Assembly: GCF_010093595.1 (NCBI RefSeq)
Contig: NW_022985442.1
Coordinates: forward strand, 1,446,021 to 1,510,020
DNA length: 64,000 nucleotides
Direction of reading: 5' to 3'
From: Mytilinidion resinicola
Lineage: Eukaryota > Ascomycota > Dothideomycetes > Mytilinidiales > Mytilinidiaceae
Positions 32,541 to 43,370 of this stretch are shown one piece after another (position 1 is the first letter of the stretch; each line of letters opens with the position of its first letter). The notes beneath the pieces were generated by a model, which was given only the letters and a program-made list of their open reading frames with translations, had not been told where the DNA came from and did no database searches. The position numbers and the translations under genes are program-made.

Positions 32541-32859
32541 AGAACTAAAACTTGCGATGATGTTAAGTTCAGGCTCACGGAATGGTGCACTTCGGGTGTA
32601 TTATGCCTACACGCTTGGAAATCTATGGGACCTCCAATTCGCAACAGGCTTTAGAGAAGTATCGATCCAAAGGAAAGACGTGCAGTTGACAACTCACGAC
32701 TCCAGGCGCGGGGTGAAAGTGTGAATAGTCCGGACTAGAGGTATCGTTGGATTGGATTGTCCTGTCGTGTCTGCAGCAGAATGACATCTTAAACGCTTTG
32801 AGATTGGGTATCATTCATGCGAAAAGATTCGTACGTATATATGGACGAGCCTCCCATAA

Positions 32860-33426
32860 CTAGCTCTTACTTTGCACGCAAAGCGCGATGCCCCCAAGCA
32901 CGAGGGCCATGCCTATCCAAGTGTCTGTGAGACGTTAGTTCGAAACCCTTTGCCCGAAGCAACAACTCGCACACACCTTTGTTTATAACCTTTCCCTCTG
33001 CCCACCACTCCCCCAGGACTGTAAACAGAAATGCCAATGAATTCGTAATCGGTACCGTGAGGCTCAGCTCTACAACTCTTATATTAGCATGCCGTCTCCC
33101 TGTTCCATTCCCACAGAACCTGACTCACCCGCCTTGCCGATCAATAAGAAGAACCATATACTTCCCGTAACGTTGCACAGTAGCGGAATCGCATACGCGG
33201 GCCGCCGCAGCAAGTCTACCACCGCCCAGAATACACCCAGTATTTTCCGCTTTAACCAGCTGTTTCGTGGATCTGTGACTGAGGGACGCGTAGGAGGCGT
33301 GTAGTTTATGGCGGCCCGTCGCATGAAGGGCGTCGTGAGACCCCATGCAGCGCCAACGAGGAGGAACCCGAGAACCCAGCGGATGATTGATGGTTGAGGC
33401 TCGGGATGGGGCGCGTCGGGGTCCAT
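32860..33426 (-). CDS. TMEM234 family small membrane protein, 3 exons
   Basis: Exons 33426-33129, 33069-32977 and 32924-32860 give 151 residues. There are four predicted helices: WVLGFLLVGAAWGLTTPFM, YAIPLLCNVTGSIWFFLLIG, ITNSLAFLFTVLGEWW and WIGMALVLGGIALCVQ. The order and length match TMEM234 (human form about 160 residues), a drug/metabolite-transporter-like fold of unknown cargo. The second acceptor was placed at 33071-33070 because it gives KAELSLTVPITNS, the conserved join. It is convergent with the DUF3431 gene. Confidence 0.85.
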
Positions 33427-34460
33427 TCTCGCCGGTGGTAGAATAACGAGTTGGCCTGCGGCGACGCGGAAAGATTGGCGTGCTGTGGCGATGACTAGAT
33501 AGCTATAGATGCTTCTAACGGTGTTTGTGGTGGCATCGGGAACTCAGGTGAGCGAGGCGAGTCCGCTGACTAAGCTGCATAAACCTTGGCACTCAATGTC
33601 TACCCCGGGCGTGTGTTCCCGATTACCTTATCTTTGTGTACTCTCGTAACATCAGGACACATCACTAGGCACGCGAGTTGATCCCTTAGACCTATCCGAG
33701 TATCTGTGGGGTTGAAAAGCCCGATAGCATTGTTCTAATACGCTGGTCTGCATATCACGAGGGTATAGGTACGGTGAGTTATGCTACTTGACAATCACTC
33801 TTAGAAGATCGTCAAAGTGATAGCCGTTATGGCCTCGTCTAGATTTGTGGAAGTTAGGTCATGAGTACGGTGCCCGTCGGCATGAGTCTTCGGAACCCGA
33901 ATACTAGCCCTCCATAAAGGCACTACATATATTCTAGTCGGTGCCCCGGTCCAACACCACCGACATCCTCAGAACACCAGCTATTCAACATAGTACAGTG
34001 TAAATTTCCCGCGGTTCAACACCACAAACATCCTGAGACGCGAGCTATTCAACATAGTACAGTGTAAAGTTCGCGCGGTCCAACACCACCAATATCCTTA
34101 GGCACCGTCTATTCAACATAGTGTAGTGTGAATTTCCCGCGGTCCAACACCACTGACACCATCTACTCAACATAGTACAGTGTAAATTTCTTGTTCTCTT
34201 CTTGAAGCTACTGAGTCAAAAACTCTCATTGAAGCTGCGACATATAGGTGTATTTTACCTTGATTATCGCGAATTTCTGTACTTATCGGTCTTGTAAATC
34301 ATATCCTTGGTGTTGCAAGATTCCCACTAACAACGCTTCTAAGAGCTCTTGGTTCTATTCCTTCCTTCTCTCCGGGGCCAGTTCTACATTGAATCGCCTG
34401 CTTTCTTGCCAGGATTAAGAGTAGGACTCGATCGAACTCTGAGAAGAGACATACGTCGAC
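33427..34460. other. Intergenic region containing a tandem repeat
   Basis: No coding frame is supported. It includes the 64-bp tandem array at 33948-34190 and the C/T-rich leader of the next gene. Confidence 0.5.
33948..34190. repeat. Tandem repeat, unit about 64-65 bp, 3.8 copies
   Basis: The units start at 33948, 34013, 34077 and 34141 with GGTYCAACACCAC. Each contains a CTAYTCAACATAGT block followed by AGTGTRAA. Copies differ by substitutions and small deletions, and the last is about 14 bp shorter. It lies about 270 bp upstream of the start codon at 34461. Confidence 0.85.
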
Positions 34461-35251
34461 ATGGCAAACACGAACACGGTCAATACATGTAACTCTGGCA
34501 CTGACTTTGGGCCAAAGTCCACAGCCGTTATTTCAGGTTGGTTCTAGTCTATCATTCTCTACCGTTTAGAAACGGCTGATTGACACCAGCAGTACCTACT
34601 CTTGAAGCCAAACAACCGGGTACAACGTTTCTCGACCTTCCATCGGAACTTCGACTGCAAATTTTTCGATACGCCTTTGACCCCGGCGATCTCGTATCCA
34701 TCCGCCGAAATCCAGCTGTACTGACTAGCAACTCCTTCAAAAACGACACACGCTTTGCCAACCGGTCATTGCGCCTCGCCACGATTTGTCGCACAGTAAG
34801 CCAAGAGGTTGTCGAAGCATACTACAGCAGCGACGCCCTTCCTTTGAAGGTAGAGTGGGCCGAGTATTTCTCCCAAACCAAACAGCTCTTACTACCTCCG
34901 AGACATGTCCGACGATTTGTCAGGAGAATCGCCTTCTACAACTCCACCGAGAACTTTTGGCACTCGGCTATAGGGCATGGCCAAGGTCTGGGGCCGCTGC
35001 AGAGGCTGGATGAGTTGGGTTTTACACACTTGAAGTCGGTTTATGTGGTCATAGGCGACGGTACGGCTGAGATTATCAACCTTTGCTTCCAAGAACCGCG
35101 CAGGCAGAGGTCGAAATTGGAGAGGCTGGAAGAGACTCGTCAGGCTTTTGGCGGGCTACGTGTTCGTGCGGACTCGGTTTCAATCTTTGGCCTCGAGCGT
35201 CACACAGAGTTCACGAGTGAGCTAGAGAAGGCAGTTACCCTGTACCGCTAA
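34461..35251 (+). CDS. Small F-box-like (or 2EXR-like) protein, 2 exons
   Basis: Exons 34461-34536 and 34593-35251 give 244 residues. After a Thr/Asn-rich start, residues about 37-60 read FLDLPSELRLQIFRYAFDPG, the hallmark of fungal F-box-like and 2EXR domains. The remainder (RHVRRFVRRIAFYN, LKSVYVVIGDG) resembles the many short Pezizomycotina proteins of this type. A link to SCF ubiquitin ligase is possible but unproven. The first exon is inferred from a clean donor and acceptor around 34537-34592 that keep the frame. The second exon alone has no ATG before the domain. Confidence 0.7.
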
Positions 35252-35419
35252 GATCCCGTTTGGCTCTACCATGGTGGATGCTTAGGCCGACGTCTTAGCA
35301 CCGAACGCTGTTATTTCAGTTCTCCTTATCTCAATAGGGGCCCGTCACTCGTTTTATTTCTCTTATATATGAAACTCGATATATTCAATCTTCTTTTCAG
35401 ACATTCTCGCATGAAACAA

Positions 35420-37211
35420 CTATGTCCTCGTCTTGAATGGAGATCTCCTGAACAGAAAGAACGCTGCTAGATATACGGCAGCCCCGAAGAACAGAAGTCC
35501 GGCATACGCCACAAACCCCTTCAAGTACTTCGGTGCATCAGCGCCGGGGAATAGATAGCTCCCATATATCTGCGCTAGGTTGCCCATGCCGTTGATGATA
35601 GCCAGCGAAATCGCGCGCGTCTCTGGCTCTAGAGGGCCCATGCTGACCGAAGCATATGATAGTGCCAGTGGGTTTGCGGTCCAGATGGCGCTGTTGATGA
35701 AACAGAGGAAGACGTAGAGTGGGACGTAAGCGTAGATGCCAGCAGAGAGTGCACAGAAGACAGATCCGAGGATTAGCACACCGCCAGCCATTATGGGACG
35801 ATAGGAAGGGACGCGGTCGGCGATAATGCAGGTGGGGACCGCGATGGCGAAGGCGACAACGTAGAGCGGGACCGTCATGTATCTTTTGAGGGTGAGTCGG
35901 AAGTCTCCCTTCGAGTGAATGATGGAATGCTTACTGTGCTTTTACAGCTGTGTATCCGAGTCCCTTCACGAGGGTGGGGTTGAAGTAGGAGAGTGAATAG
36001 CAACCGATAATGGTCATGTAGCCTGCGCATAGCAACCAAAGCCTCCAATTGCTGATTGCATGAATGAATGCTCGCCAGTGTGTTACTTCAGATCGCTCGC
36101 CCGTCTCTCCTCGACTGGTGATTCCGTCGGCTTGCAACCGAGCTACCGCAAGGTCGCGCTGAGCTTGCGTCAACTTCTTTGTTGTGGCTGGGTAGTCGAG
36201 CAGAAAGAAGGGCGCGATTAGAGCAGCGCCAATGGTTGCTACGCCTTCGACGATAAATAACCTGCGGCATGTCAGTATGAGCTCAACGTGATTAATGAAA
36301 GGACCATACCACCTCCAGCCCGCAATTCCGTACTTCCCGTTGAGCGAGTCAGTTATGGCTCCAGCAATTATCCCACCGAATGCGCCCGACAGAATGCCTG
36401 CACTCAGAAATATCATGAATCTCTTAGACCTAGTATCCTGTATTAGCCCGTGCCTCGTGCCATTTTCCCGAGGACTTACTGCTCGTGTCGCCGGTACCAA
36501 GTAGAAATGATGAAGAGAATAGCGGGCTAAAAGTCTTGTCAAAAACGCTGTTCCTATATTCTTTTCTTTGCGCGACTCACACTAAAGCCTGCCTCCATAA
36601 TCCCAAGGACGAATCTCACGCCGAGAAGCTGCGCAGGTGTCTCCACGGCGGACATAGATGCTGCAACGGTGCCCCAGCAAATCATCAATAACGGGACATA
36701 GAGCGACGGCCGCCATCGGGACATTATCATGCTTTAAATAGTCAGTATCGAAGAACATGGCTACCAGGAGACTAAGGGAAGCTTACTTCGAAGGCACCTC
36801 CGCCACCACGTAGCCGACTTGGAATAGCACAATTGTGAGGAAATACTGTGTGTCCGAGAGGCCGATGTCAACGTTCATTCCTGCGACTTTGGCGTTGCCT
36901 TTTGCGTTTGAGTCAGCTTTGGTTCTCCCAGAGATACATTCACCTGACGCACCTATGTTCGTTCGGTCCTAGATTTCTGTCAGCATGGTTCAAGTCAACA
37001 GGGAACATACGGACGCCCATACCATGTAAGAGAACACATAGAGCACCCATATCGTCGGCATAAGGAAGAAGTCGATCTTCCGCACTAGCTTCTTCTCCTC
37101 GTCCGTCTTCTCGATGAAGACGGCATCCTCAAGATCCTGCTTCCGATCCGTAGTTGCCAGATGGTCCACCGTTTCGACCCAGCTTTTAGGATCTTCGGGG
37201 TGTGCTGCCAT
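35420..37211 (-). CDS. MFS transporter, allantoate permease (Dal5/ACS) family, 8 exons
   Basis: Exons 37211-37023, 36968-36953, 36898-36787, 36731-36581, 36526-36480, 36429-36310, 36261-35935 and 35882-35420 give 474 residues with about 12 membrane helices. Diagnostic motifs appear only after splicing: DRTNIGNAKVAGM (through a 16-nt exon), VGYVVAEVPSNMIMSRWRPS, GIMEAGFSPAILFIISTWYR and GWRWLFIVEG. This family imports anionic carboxylates, ureides, vitamins and related small molecules at the plasma membrane. The long hydrophilic N-terminus (WVETVDHLATTDRKQDLED) is cytosolic. The substrate cannot be deduced. It is the only transporter in the window and has no obvious pathway partner beside it. 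Confidence 0.92.
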
Positions 37212-37937
37212 CGTAGAGTGTATCGAATATTGAAGACAAAACGGATGAAGGATAGGGAAGAGGGTGGTGATATGAGAGGAGCAAAGGGCAGAAAACCGAA
37301 CAGTTGCGGCCTTTTCCCCACTCTAATTTAAATACTTAGAGTATCAAAGCACTAGGCAAATCGGGATTTGCATCGCCTATAGGTGTACCGACTAAGTGGT
37401 GTTGGAGGACGTCACCGGCGCATTTTGCGGAGGTGTACCCCATGGGGAAGCTTCAGAGAGCTGGGATTACGCTGGTGCTACTAGTCGATCCCCACCTTTG
37501 CGGCTGCTGTTTTCCTGCCTAATTGAAGCTTGTAGGTGGTCCGGAGATGTGCTCGTGGCCCCGGTAGAGAAGCACTATGAGCCTACGCTGATCTTAGCAC
37601 GGCTAAGAAGTCGTGAGGGGATTGCGGGCTGATTCATCAGCGGGACCGAGCGGTTGGAGCACGAGTCGTGGACAAGATCGATGATGTATGCCAACGGATT
37701 TAGGTTAGAGGTAAGAGATATAGAGATGCTGACGATAGGGCCTGATCTTCTCTGACGTTCAATTGACCATTCACTATGTGTTGTAGACGGTAAAGAATCC
37801 GAGAAACAGTGTGCTCTCTGAAACGGGGCCCCACTCTCGGGTGATTGAATAAGATGCCGTCACTGAAATCTGGCATGAATGCTTCTATATCTATTTATAC
37901 GCTGAAAGGCAATGTAGGCTAGACTGCGAAGTGTGAG
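37212..37937. other. Intergenic region upstream of the MFS gene
   Basis: This 726-bp stretch holds the promoter of the permease and the 3' flank of the AhpD-like gene. No other gene, repeat or RNA was seen. Confidence 0.5.
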
Positions 37938-38906
37938 CTACACTTCGTGTTCTATATCCGCCACTCTCGGGACCTTGTTCAAGCAGACTCCGCAAAAGTC
38001 AGCCACCGTTTCAATCTGACTTCGGATTAGCACGACGCAATAATCTATGGCGCCTCATTGAACGCTCTTGTACTGACTTACACATTGCTGAATCGTCTCC
38101 GTATCTGGATTGCTGACTCCAATGCGCCTGGTGCCTCTCAGATGCCATTGAGTTTCCCGCGGAAGGTTCTGTATCATAATTCCAGACAACACGACAAGTT
38201 CAGTATCAACGTCGTTGAGAATCGTGTGGTCGGAGAGGTAGAGGCCGTAGGTGATGTTCTTGCTGAGCCAGTCTATTTATTGACCATGTCAGACCGAAAG
38301 GATGAGCGAATGAGAAGAAAACTGGATCCTTACCGAAATCCCTCTGCGATGATAACGTCTCATCAATTTTGCCCTGATTATGGAGGTATATCCGGTTCTG
38401 CCACGCATGTCCGCGCTGGAGGTTCGCTTCGTCACATTGCCAGCCTTCTCTGTTATTCATCAGCTTGCAATCTTTTCCAGAATCTCATGCTGAGCTCGAA
38501 CCTTGAGAAGGAGTAATCCTTGTCCTCAGGCCGGGTGATGGCTTCGATATCGAATATGGCCTCCAAGCACTTGCAAACGCCAATGAGTGACACGAGCTTC
38601 ACCAACGCCTCTCGTAACCGTCGCATCAATGCTTTACGAGATTCCGAGCTTGCATACTCTGGTTTGTAGATGAGGTATTTGTAGAGGGTTGGGGCGAAAT
38701 CCGGCTTGCTACCGCCGCAGAGAGCTGCTATCTGAAGCACACATCAGCATTTGCAGATTCCGGAGTATACTTGGGGGCACTTTTACGGTGATTAGATACC
38801 ACTTGTCATCGCCGACAGTTTTGGATGGAAATTGAGCCTCAATGGCTTTGAATAGGGCAATTGCCTCTTCCTCGGACGGTTCAGGGAGTGGCTGTGCTTT
38901 GCCCAT
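37938..38906 (-). CDS. AhpD-like / carboxymuconolactone decarboxylase-fold protein, 5 exons
   Basis: Exons 38906-38787, 38731-38502, 38449-38334, 38272-38082 and 38015-37938 give 244 residues. Joined, they give WYLITIAALCGGSKPDF, LREALVKLVSLIGVCKCLEAIF, DEANLQRGHAWQNRIYLHN, ITYGLYLSDHTILNDVDTE and, at the end, VADFCGVCLNKVPRVADIE. This is the all-helical AhpD fold in the form common in filamentous fungi. The usual redox Cys pair (C-x-x-C) of true alkylhydroperoxidases is replaced by C-x-C, so peroxidase activity is doubtful. It may be a decarboxylase-like or non-enzymatic member. It diverges from the SDR gene across 667 bp, which suggests co-regulation. Confidence 0.82.
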
Positions 38907-39573
38907 TTTGATTGAAAGCTTGAGAAGTTTAGAAAGCGAATATGAAACAAACAACTCGAGAAGGTTGATCGTCGGCCGATGTTCGGAATCACCTAGAGCT
39001 TAAACGATGACGCCTACCTCGTAGTATTGGTTGCCTAACATTTCGGGTCGGAGCACCCGATGGGCCTGTTGTATGTGTACTACCATTCTAGCAATAAACG
39101 GCTTCGCCCTCTAAAAGCTCACAGTTCTATCTGTCTGGTAAAGACTGTCCGTTTCAAGTGTTTCTTATTGGTGTCACAGCTTGAAATGCGGAAAGATACC
39201 GCGAGTAGGACCGAGGGAATGAGGTGGGATGTTACGGTGTCCACTTTCCCCGCAGCAACCGGAGAGCATGCTTCCTCCCCGGCAACATCAACGTCACACG
39301 ATGGCAGAAGCTAAAAGTCAGCTATTTTGGGCTCCGAAGAATCGTGGATATCAACAAGCGTCTCGTGGTCTTGATGATCTGAAGTGGGACTCTGGGTGAA
39401 GGTTTCCAAGTGGAAAGAGCTCCGCCTCAGACTACGCTGAGACAAATGAGAATCACTGCTTAGCTTCTCCTTTTTTGGCGATATCTTTTTGTTTCACTTC
39501 GACTTTCCCATTTCTTCAGCTTCTGAGCGAAAAGCTGAGCTCGCTAGCTATAGAAGCAGTGTCTCGTTCCAAT
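38907..39573. promoter_or_regulatory. Shared divergent promoter of the AhpD-like and SDR genes
   Basis: These 667 bp lie between two start codons facing away from each other. No clear operator was seen. The part near the SDR start is C/T-rich. Confidence 0.45.
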
Positions 39574-40587
39574 ATGGCATCCTCATTTCCCAACGCGAAA
39601 TCAAAGACAATAATCGTAACAGGTGGCGCCAATGGAATTGGTGCTCAAACTGTCCGTACTTTCCATCAAAACGGCTCCAATGTCGTGATAGCGGATCTGC
39701 CCTTGGCGAAGGCAGCAGCGGAAGCTCTCATTTCGTCTCTGTGCGATGTCTCGCGAGCTCTCTATGTACCTACCAACATTCTCAACTGGGCCGACATGAA
39801 GTCGTTATATCGCCAGACCATTGAACGATTTGGCCAAGTCGATATTGCTGTCGCCAATGCTGGAGCTATGGAAAGTAAAGACTTCTTCGATCTGGAGACG
39901 GACGAGGACGGCGATTTGAAGGAGCCTGTGGAAGCATACAGGATTGTTAATATAAACCTCAGAGGCACCATGAATAGTATGTAACTGCAATCTCTTGAAC
40001 GATTTTGGTCAGATGGGTAACAGTTAGCAGCATTGCGCCTCGCGCTGCACCACATGCGATCAAATCCAGTAAGCGCGGATGGTTCGCGGGGCTCTGTAGT
40101 GCTAATAGCATCGACTTCGGGCTACTTTGGTGGAACAAGCGTCGTCTCATATGTCGCGTCGAAACATGGAGTAGTAGGATTGTTCCGAGCCTCACAAAAG
40201 GCTGCGAATCGATGGAACGTTAGGCTCAATGTCGTGGCGCCCTTCTTTACACCCACACACATCACCGGAGGATACGCAGAGAAGTGGAAGGAAAGGGGTC
40301 TTCCGGCAAATACAGTTGAAGGTGTAGCGGATACAATCGTTCAGACCTCAACTGATAGCGAGAAGAAAGGGGAGTGCATACTGGTTAGTGGCCCTGCTTT
40401 GAAATGTTACATCCTCTGATATAAGGTTCTGTAGGTAGCTGGAAAGCAAACAAGAGAGATCGAGCTGGCTAGGACAGCATTGGTGAAGGAATGGGTTGGT
40501 GAAGACACTGCAAATCTAATGGCCGAAGGAGGAAAGTTCTTTGATGAGCTGGGAGGGTATCCATTGCCAAAAGCTACGCGAGACTGA
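39574..40587 (+). CDS. Short-chain dehydrogenase/reductase, 3 exons
   Basis: Exons 39574-39976, 40028-40383 and 40435-40587 give 303 residues. The Rossmann glycine motif TGGANGIG lies near residue 15. The acidic VVIADLP after beta-2 favours NAD over NADP. ANAGA is the NAG motif, and the active site is formed by the Ser in LIASTSGYFGG, the Tyr in SYVASK and the Lys four residues later. The overall layout resembles classical SDRs of the 15-hydroxyprostaglandin dehydrogenase type. The ATG at 39574 is used because upstream in-frame sequence lacks another ATG in a fitting position. The substrate is unknown. It may be co-expressed with the divergent AhpD-like gene. Confidence 0.9.
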
Positions 40588-41135
40588 CCGGCATGTCCAA
40601 ATTAGTGATTATGATGACAGAACCATAGCATCTAAACGGACTATTCGTTAGATGATGGTTATCGGAGAGGGAAGCAAGATTTGACGGAGGAGTCGGAGCG
40701 TCGTCTTATAAATCCATCTCCACAAGTTGTAAGCCTGGTATTGATATCGTTGTGTCCTGCTCTAGATAATGAGATCAACTCAAATATCTAAATGGATTGG
40801 GCGTCGAACGGAATATAGTTACAGATATATTGCACGTGACTCAAACGTGATGCCAGAAGTGACGTCGATCGACGCCCCACTTCTACATCGATGAACTCCC
40901 TGACTCTCATCCCGAACCCTCAGCAGCCTTAACTTATCTAGCCATTCACTTGTGCAATTCCCTGTCTACAATACATGTGTTCTCTCCGAGTCACTTGATG
41001 TCGGCACGTTCAATTCTATAGTCTCTTCCATTATAGATCTTCTCTTATCACTAAGCTCTCCTTTTTGGATACAAAGGTACATACATATACGAAGTCCTCC
41101 TATATCGTAGGCCATCGCGACCATACCGTACGCTT
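40588..41135. other. Intergenic, no supported gene
   Basis: These 548 bp are the 3' flank of the SDR and the promoter of the F-box gene. CACGTGAC at about 40833 is an E-box-like palindrome. Nothing else is recognisable. Confidence 0.45.
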
Positions 41136-42587
41136 ATGGTTGAATCCGTCACTATGGACACCCTCCCAACTGAACTCCTTCTCCACATCCTTTCCCACCT
41201 CGATGTCCCCCCGCCGTCCGTGACACGATTCTCCCACGAGCCTTCCATCCTCCTTACGACCTCAAAATCTATACCCCTCAAATCCCTGCGCCTAACATCC
41301 CACCGCTTCCATGCCCTCACTACTCCAATCCTCTTCCAAAACTGCGTTCTCAGCCTCGACCGCGCGCTCCTACTGCTCCCCATCGACGCGCGCACCCTAG
41401 ACGCCATGCAAGCCGCGCTCAAGACACTCTCACCACACGAGTTGGCAGTCTACATAAGTATGAGGGCGAAACTAGACGCTACACAGCCGGGTGCATATCA
41501 AGAAGAGTTCGACACCGTGATGCTAGAGTTTGTGGATGTAAAACCCGGAGACAAGTGGATGGAGCAGTCAGGACGCGCATCGTGGGTACCGCGGCTGCCA
41601 CCTCAATTCCGAGAGATGGAAAAGTTTCTAAGGGACCACAACCTGCGACATAAAGTAGACAGTCTGGTTGTGGTCGCTCAGCGCGATTACGAGCCGGATT
41701 TTGGATATAGTACCAATACGGTCGACGGGCGGATGTACACGTACCATGCTGTCCAGGATCTCTGGAAGAGTGTGTTCACGCTGCTAAATCCGGAAAGAGT
41801 GGTCGTAGCCGCGCCGCCGGGAACGCTCGCGACATTGACGGAGACGAGTACGCTCAGCTCGGATGGCTGGGCGTTTGAGATGTTTTGTCACTACCTAGAA
41901 CTACGACAGGACAGACCTAAGAAGCTAGAGAGCGAAATGAAGGCGGAGGAGCTAGCGCTCCAGCGCCCAGATGGCTACGTGCTCGGCACAGGGCCAGTGA
42001 CAGGGGACAGGAGTAGTCTGTTGATCTACGCGCGGCCGTGGACGCACATCGGGTATAACGAGGGCAATTCGGTACCCGTGTATTCCACGTACGAATATCA
42101 TCTCAAGCAGACGCCCAAGGTCCTCTACCTGGTTCTTGCACGACTGGGCAAGGAGACGTGCTGTTACGTCCGAAGCTTGACCTTCGTAGCCATATTCCCA
42201 TTTAGCTCACACATGAGGACGATGCTACGGTCTATGCGAAAGGTCCCAACATTGAAGCAATTGAGAGTACAGTTGGCACCAGGGAAGGAAAATAATATCC
42301 TGACAGATAGGATTAGGATGAGGAAAGCACAACGAGGGGACCTCTGGATGGAGCTCGATGGATGCTATTCAAAGATCGCGGAATTCTTGTGGTCTATGGG
42401 ACAAGGAGCGGAGTTTCGCAGTGATGATGGATCAATTGGGTGTGGGGGAAAAAGCTTTCAAGGATCGATGAAGAAGATGGGCGACTTGCATAATCTTGAG
42501 AACCCAGAGGAGGTTGTGGAGTGGAATGAGAATGGGGCTGGGAGGTGGAAGAGGATTGATGCTCTCAACGAAGCCACAAAGGGCTAA
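41136..42587 (+). CDS. F-box domain protein, 483 residues
   Basis: A single exon with ATGs at 41136 and 41154; the second directly precedes the domain. The F-box is at the N-terminus: MDTLPTELLLHILSHLD followed by LKSLRLTSHRFHALTTPILF. It would bind Skp1 and present substrates to an SCF ubiquitin ligase. No LRR or WD repeats follow. The rest is the variable region seen in many Pezizomycotina F-box proteins, with a Gly/Ser-rich patch near residue 430. The target is unknown. Confidence 0.8.
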   Translation: MVESVTMDTLPTELLLHILSHLDVPPPSVTRFSHEPSILLTTSKSIPLKSLRLTSHRFHALTTPILFQNCVLSLDRALLLLPIDARTLDAMQAALKTLSPHELAVYISMRAKLDATQPGAYQEEFDTVMLEFVDVKPGDKWMEQSGRASWVPRLPPQFREMEKFLRDHNLRHKVDSLVVVAQRDYEPDFGYSTNTVDGRMYTYHAVQDLWKSVFTLLNPERVVVAAPPGTLATLTETSTLSSDGWAFEMFCHYLELRQDRPKKLESEMKAEELALQRPDGYVLGTGPVTGDRSSLLIYARPWTHIGYNEGNSVPVYSTYEYHLKQTPKVLYLVLARLGKETCCYVRSLTFVAIFPFSSHMRTMLRSMRKVPTLKQLRVQLAPGKENNILTDRIRMRKAQRGDLWMELDGCYSKIAEFLWSMGQGAEFRSDDGSIGCGGKSFQGSMKKMGDLHNLENPEEVVEWNENGAGRWKRIDALNEATKG

Positions 42588-43370
42588 GTGGTGCTATGTC
42601 TGGAAATCACTGCTGCGAGATGTTTTGATGCCCCTCAAGAAATCTCACCCAATTCTTTTCGATCGAGCTATATCTAGACGTACGTTCATCGACAACAACG
42701 TGACCACCACGTGATGTACCGTGGCAATCACTGGAGCTCCAGCCAGACCAGATGGTGCGGCCACTCCATTTCAGGCAGAATTACAGTTCCTTCTCTTAGC
42801 GGCATGATGTAGCCCACACTGACCGGTGCCTAGCCTGACCATCCGGTGAGGACCACGTGACGCATATCTCATGGATACCCCACCAAGTCTCAACCTCACC
42901 CCTCATCGAATTGAACACCTTAGCACCTATTGCTCCTCCAGGGAGTCTCCGACATGCGGCACGCCATTCCAGCTTCGATCCCGTGTTACACCCGACTTCT
43001 CAGCCTATGACTTCTCTCAACAAGTTCCCTCGCAGCCAGAGATGCAAGTGCTGCGCCATGATGGCTTGCAATAGGCTGCCCTCTTCTCCATCTTCATGAT
43101 GGTTGGATAGCTGTTCTCGTGTCTGCAAGCCCGAATGTTTGCTGCATGCAAAAACAAGGCAGACATGGCACGGTACAAGGCAACCATCGTGCTCCCCCGC
43201 TTTGAGTAACCTCAGCTTATCCGCCCCCACTGGCATCTGCCTGCACGGCTGAGCCCATGATACGGAGAAAGTATATATAGGCTGAATTCCGCGCCTGTTT
43301 TCTTACACTCTGAGCTCTTCTATATTTCTTTTGCGAGGAGCTTGTTGTTTTGTTGCTCCCACTGCACGCT
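42588..43370. other. Intergenic, upstream of the rvt gene
   Basis: These 783 bp contain CACGTG palindromes (about 42709 and 42854) and a TATATATA at about 43272, about 100 bp before the start codon at 43371. This could be the core promoter of the reverse transcriptase gene. No coding frame is supported. Confidence 0.5.
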
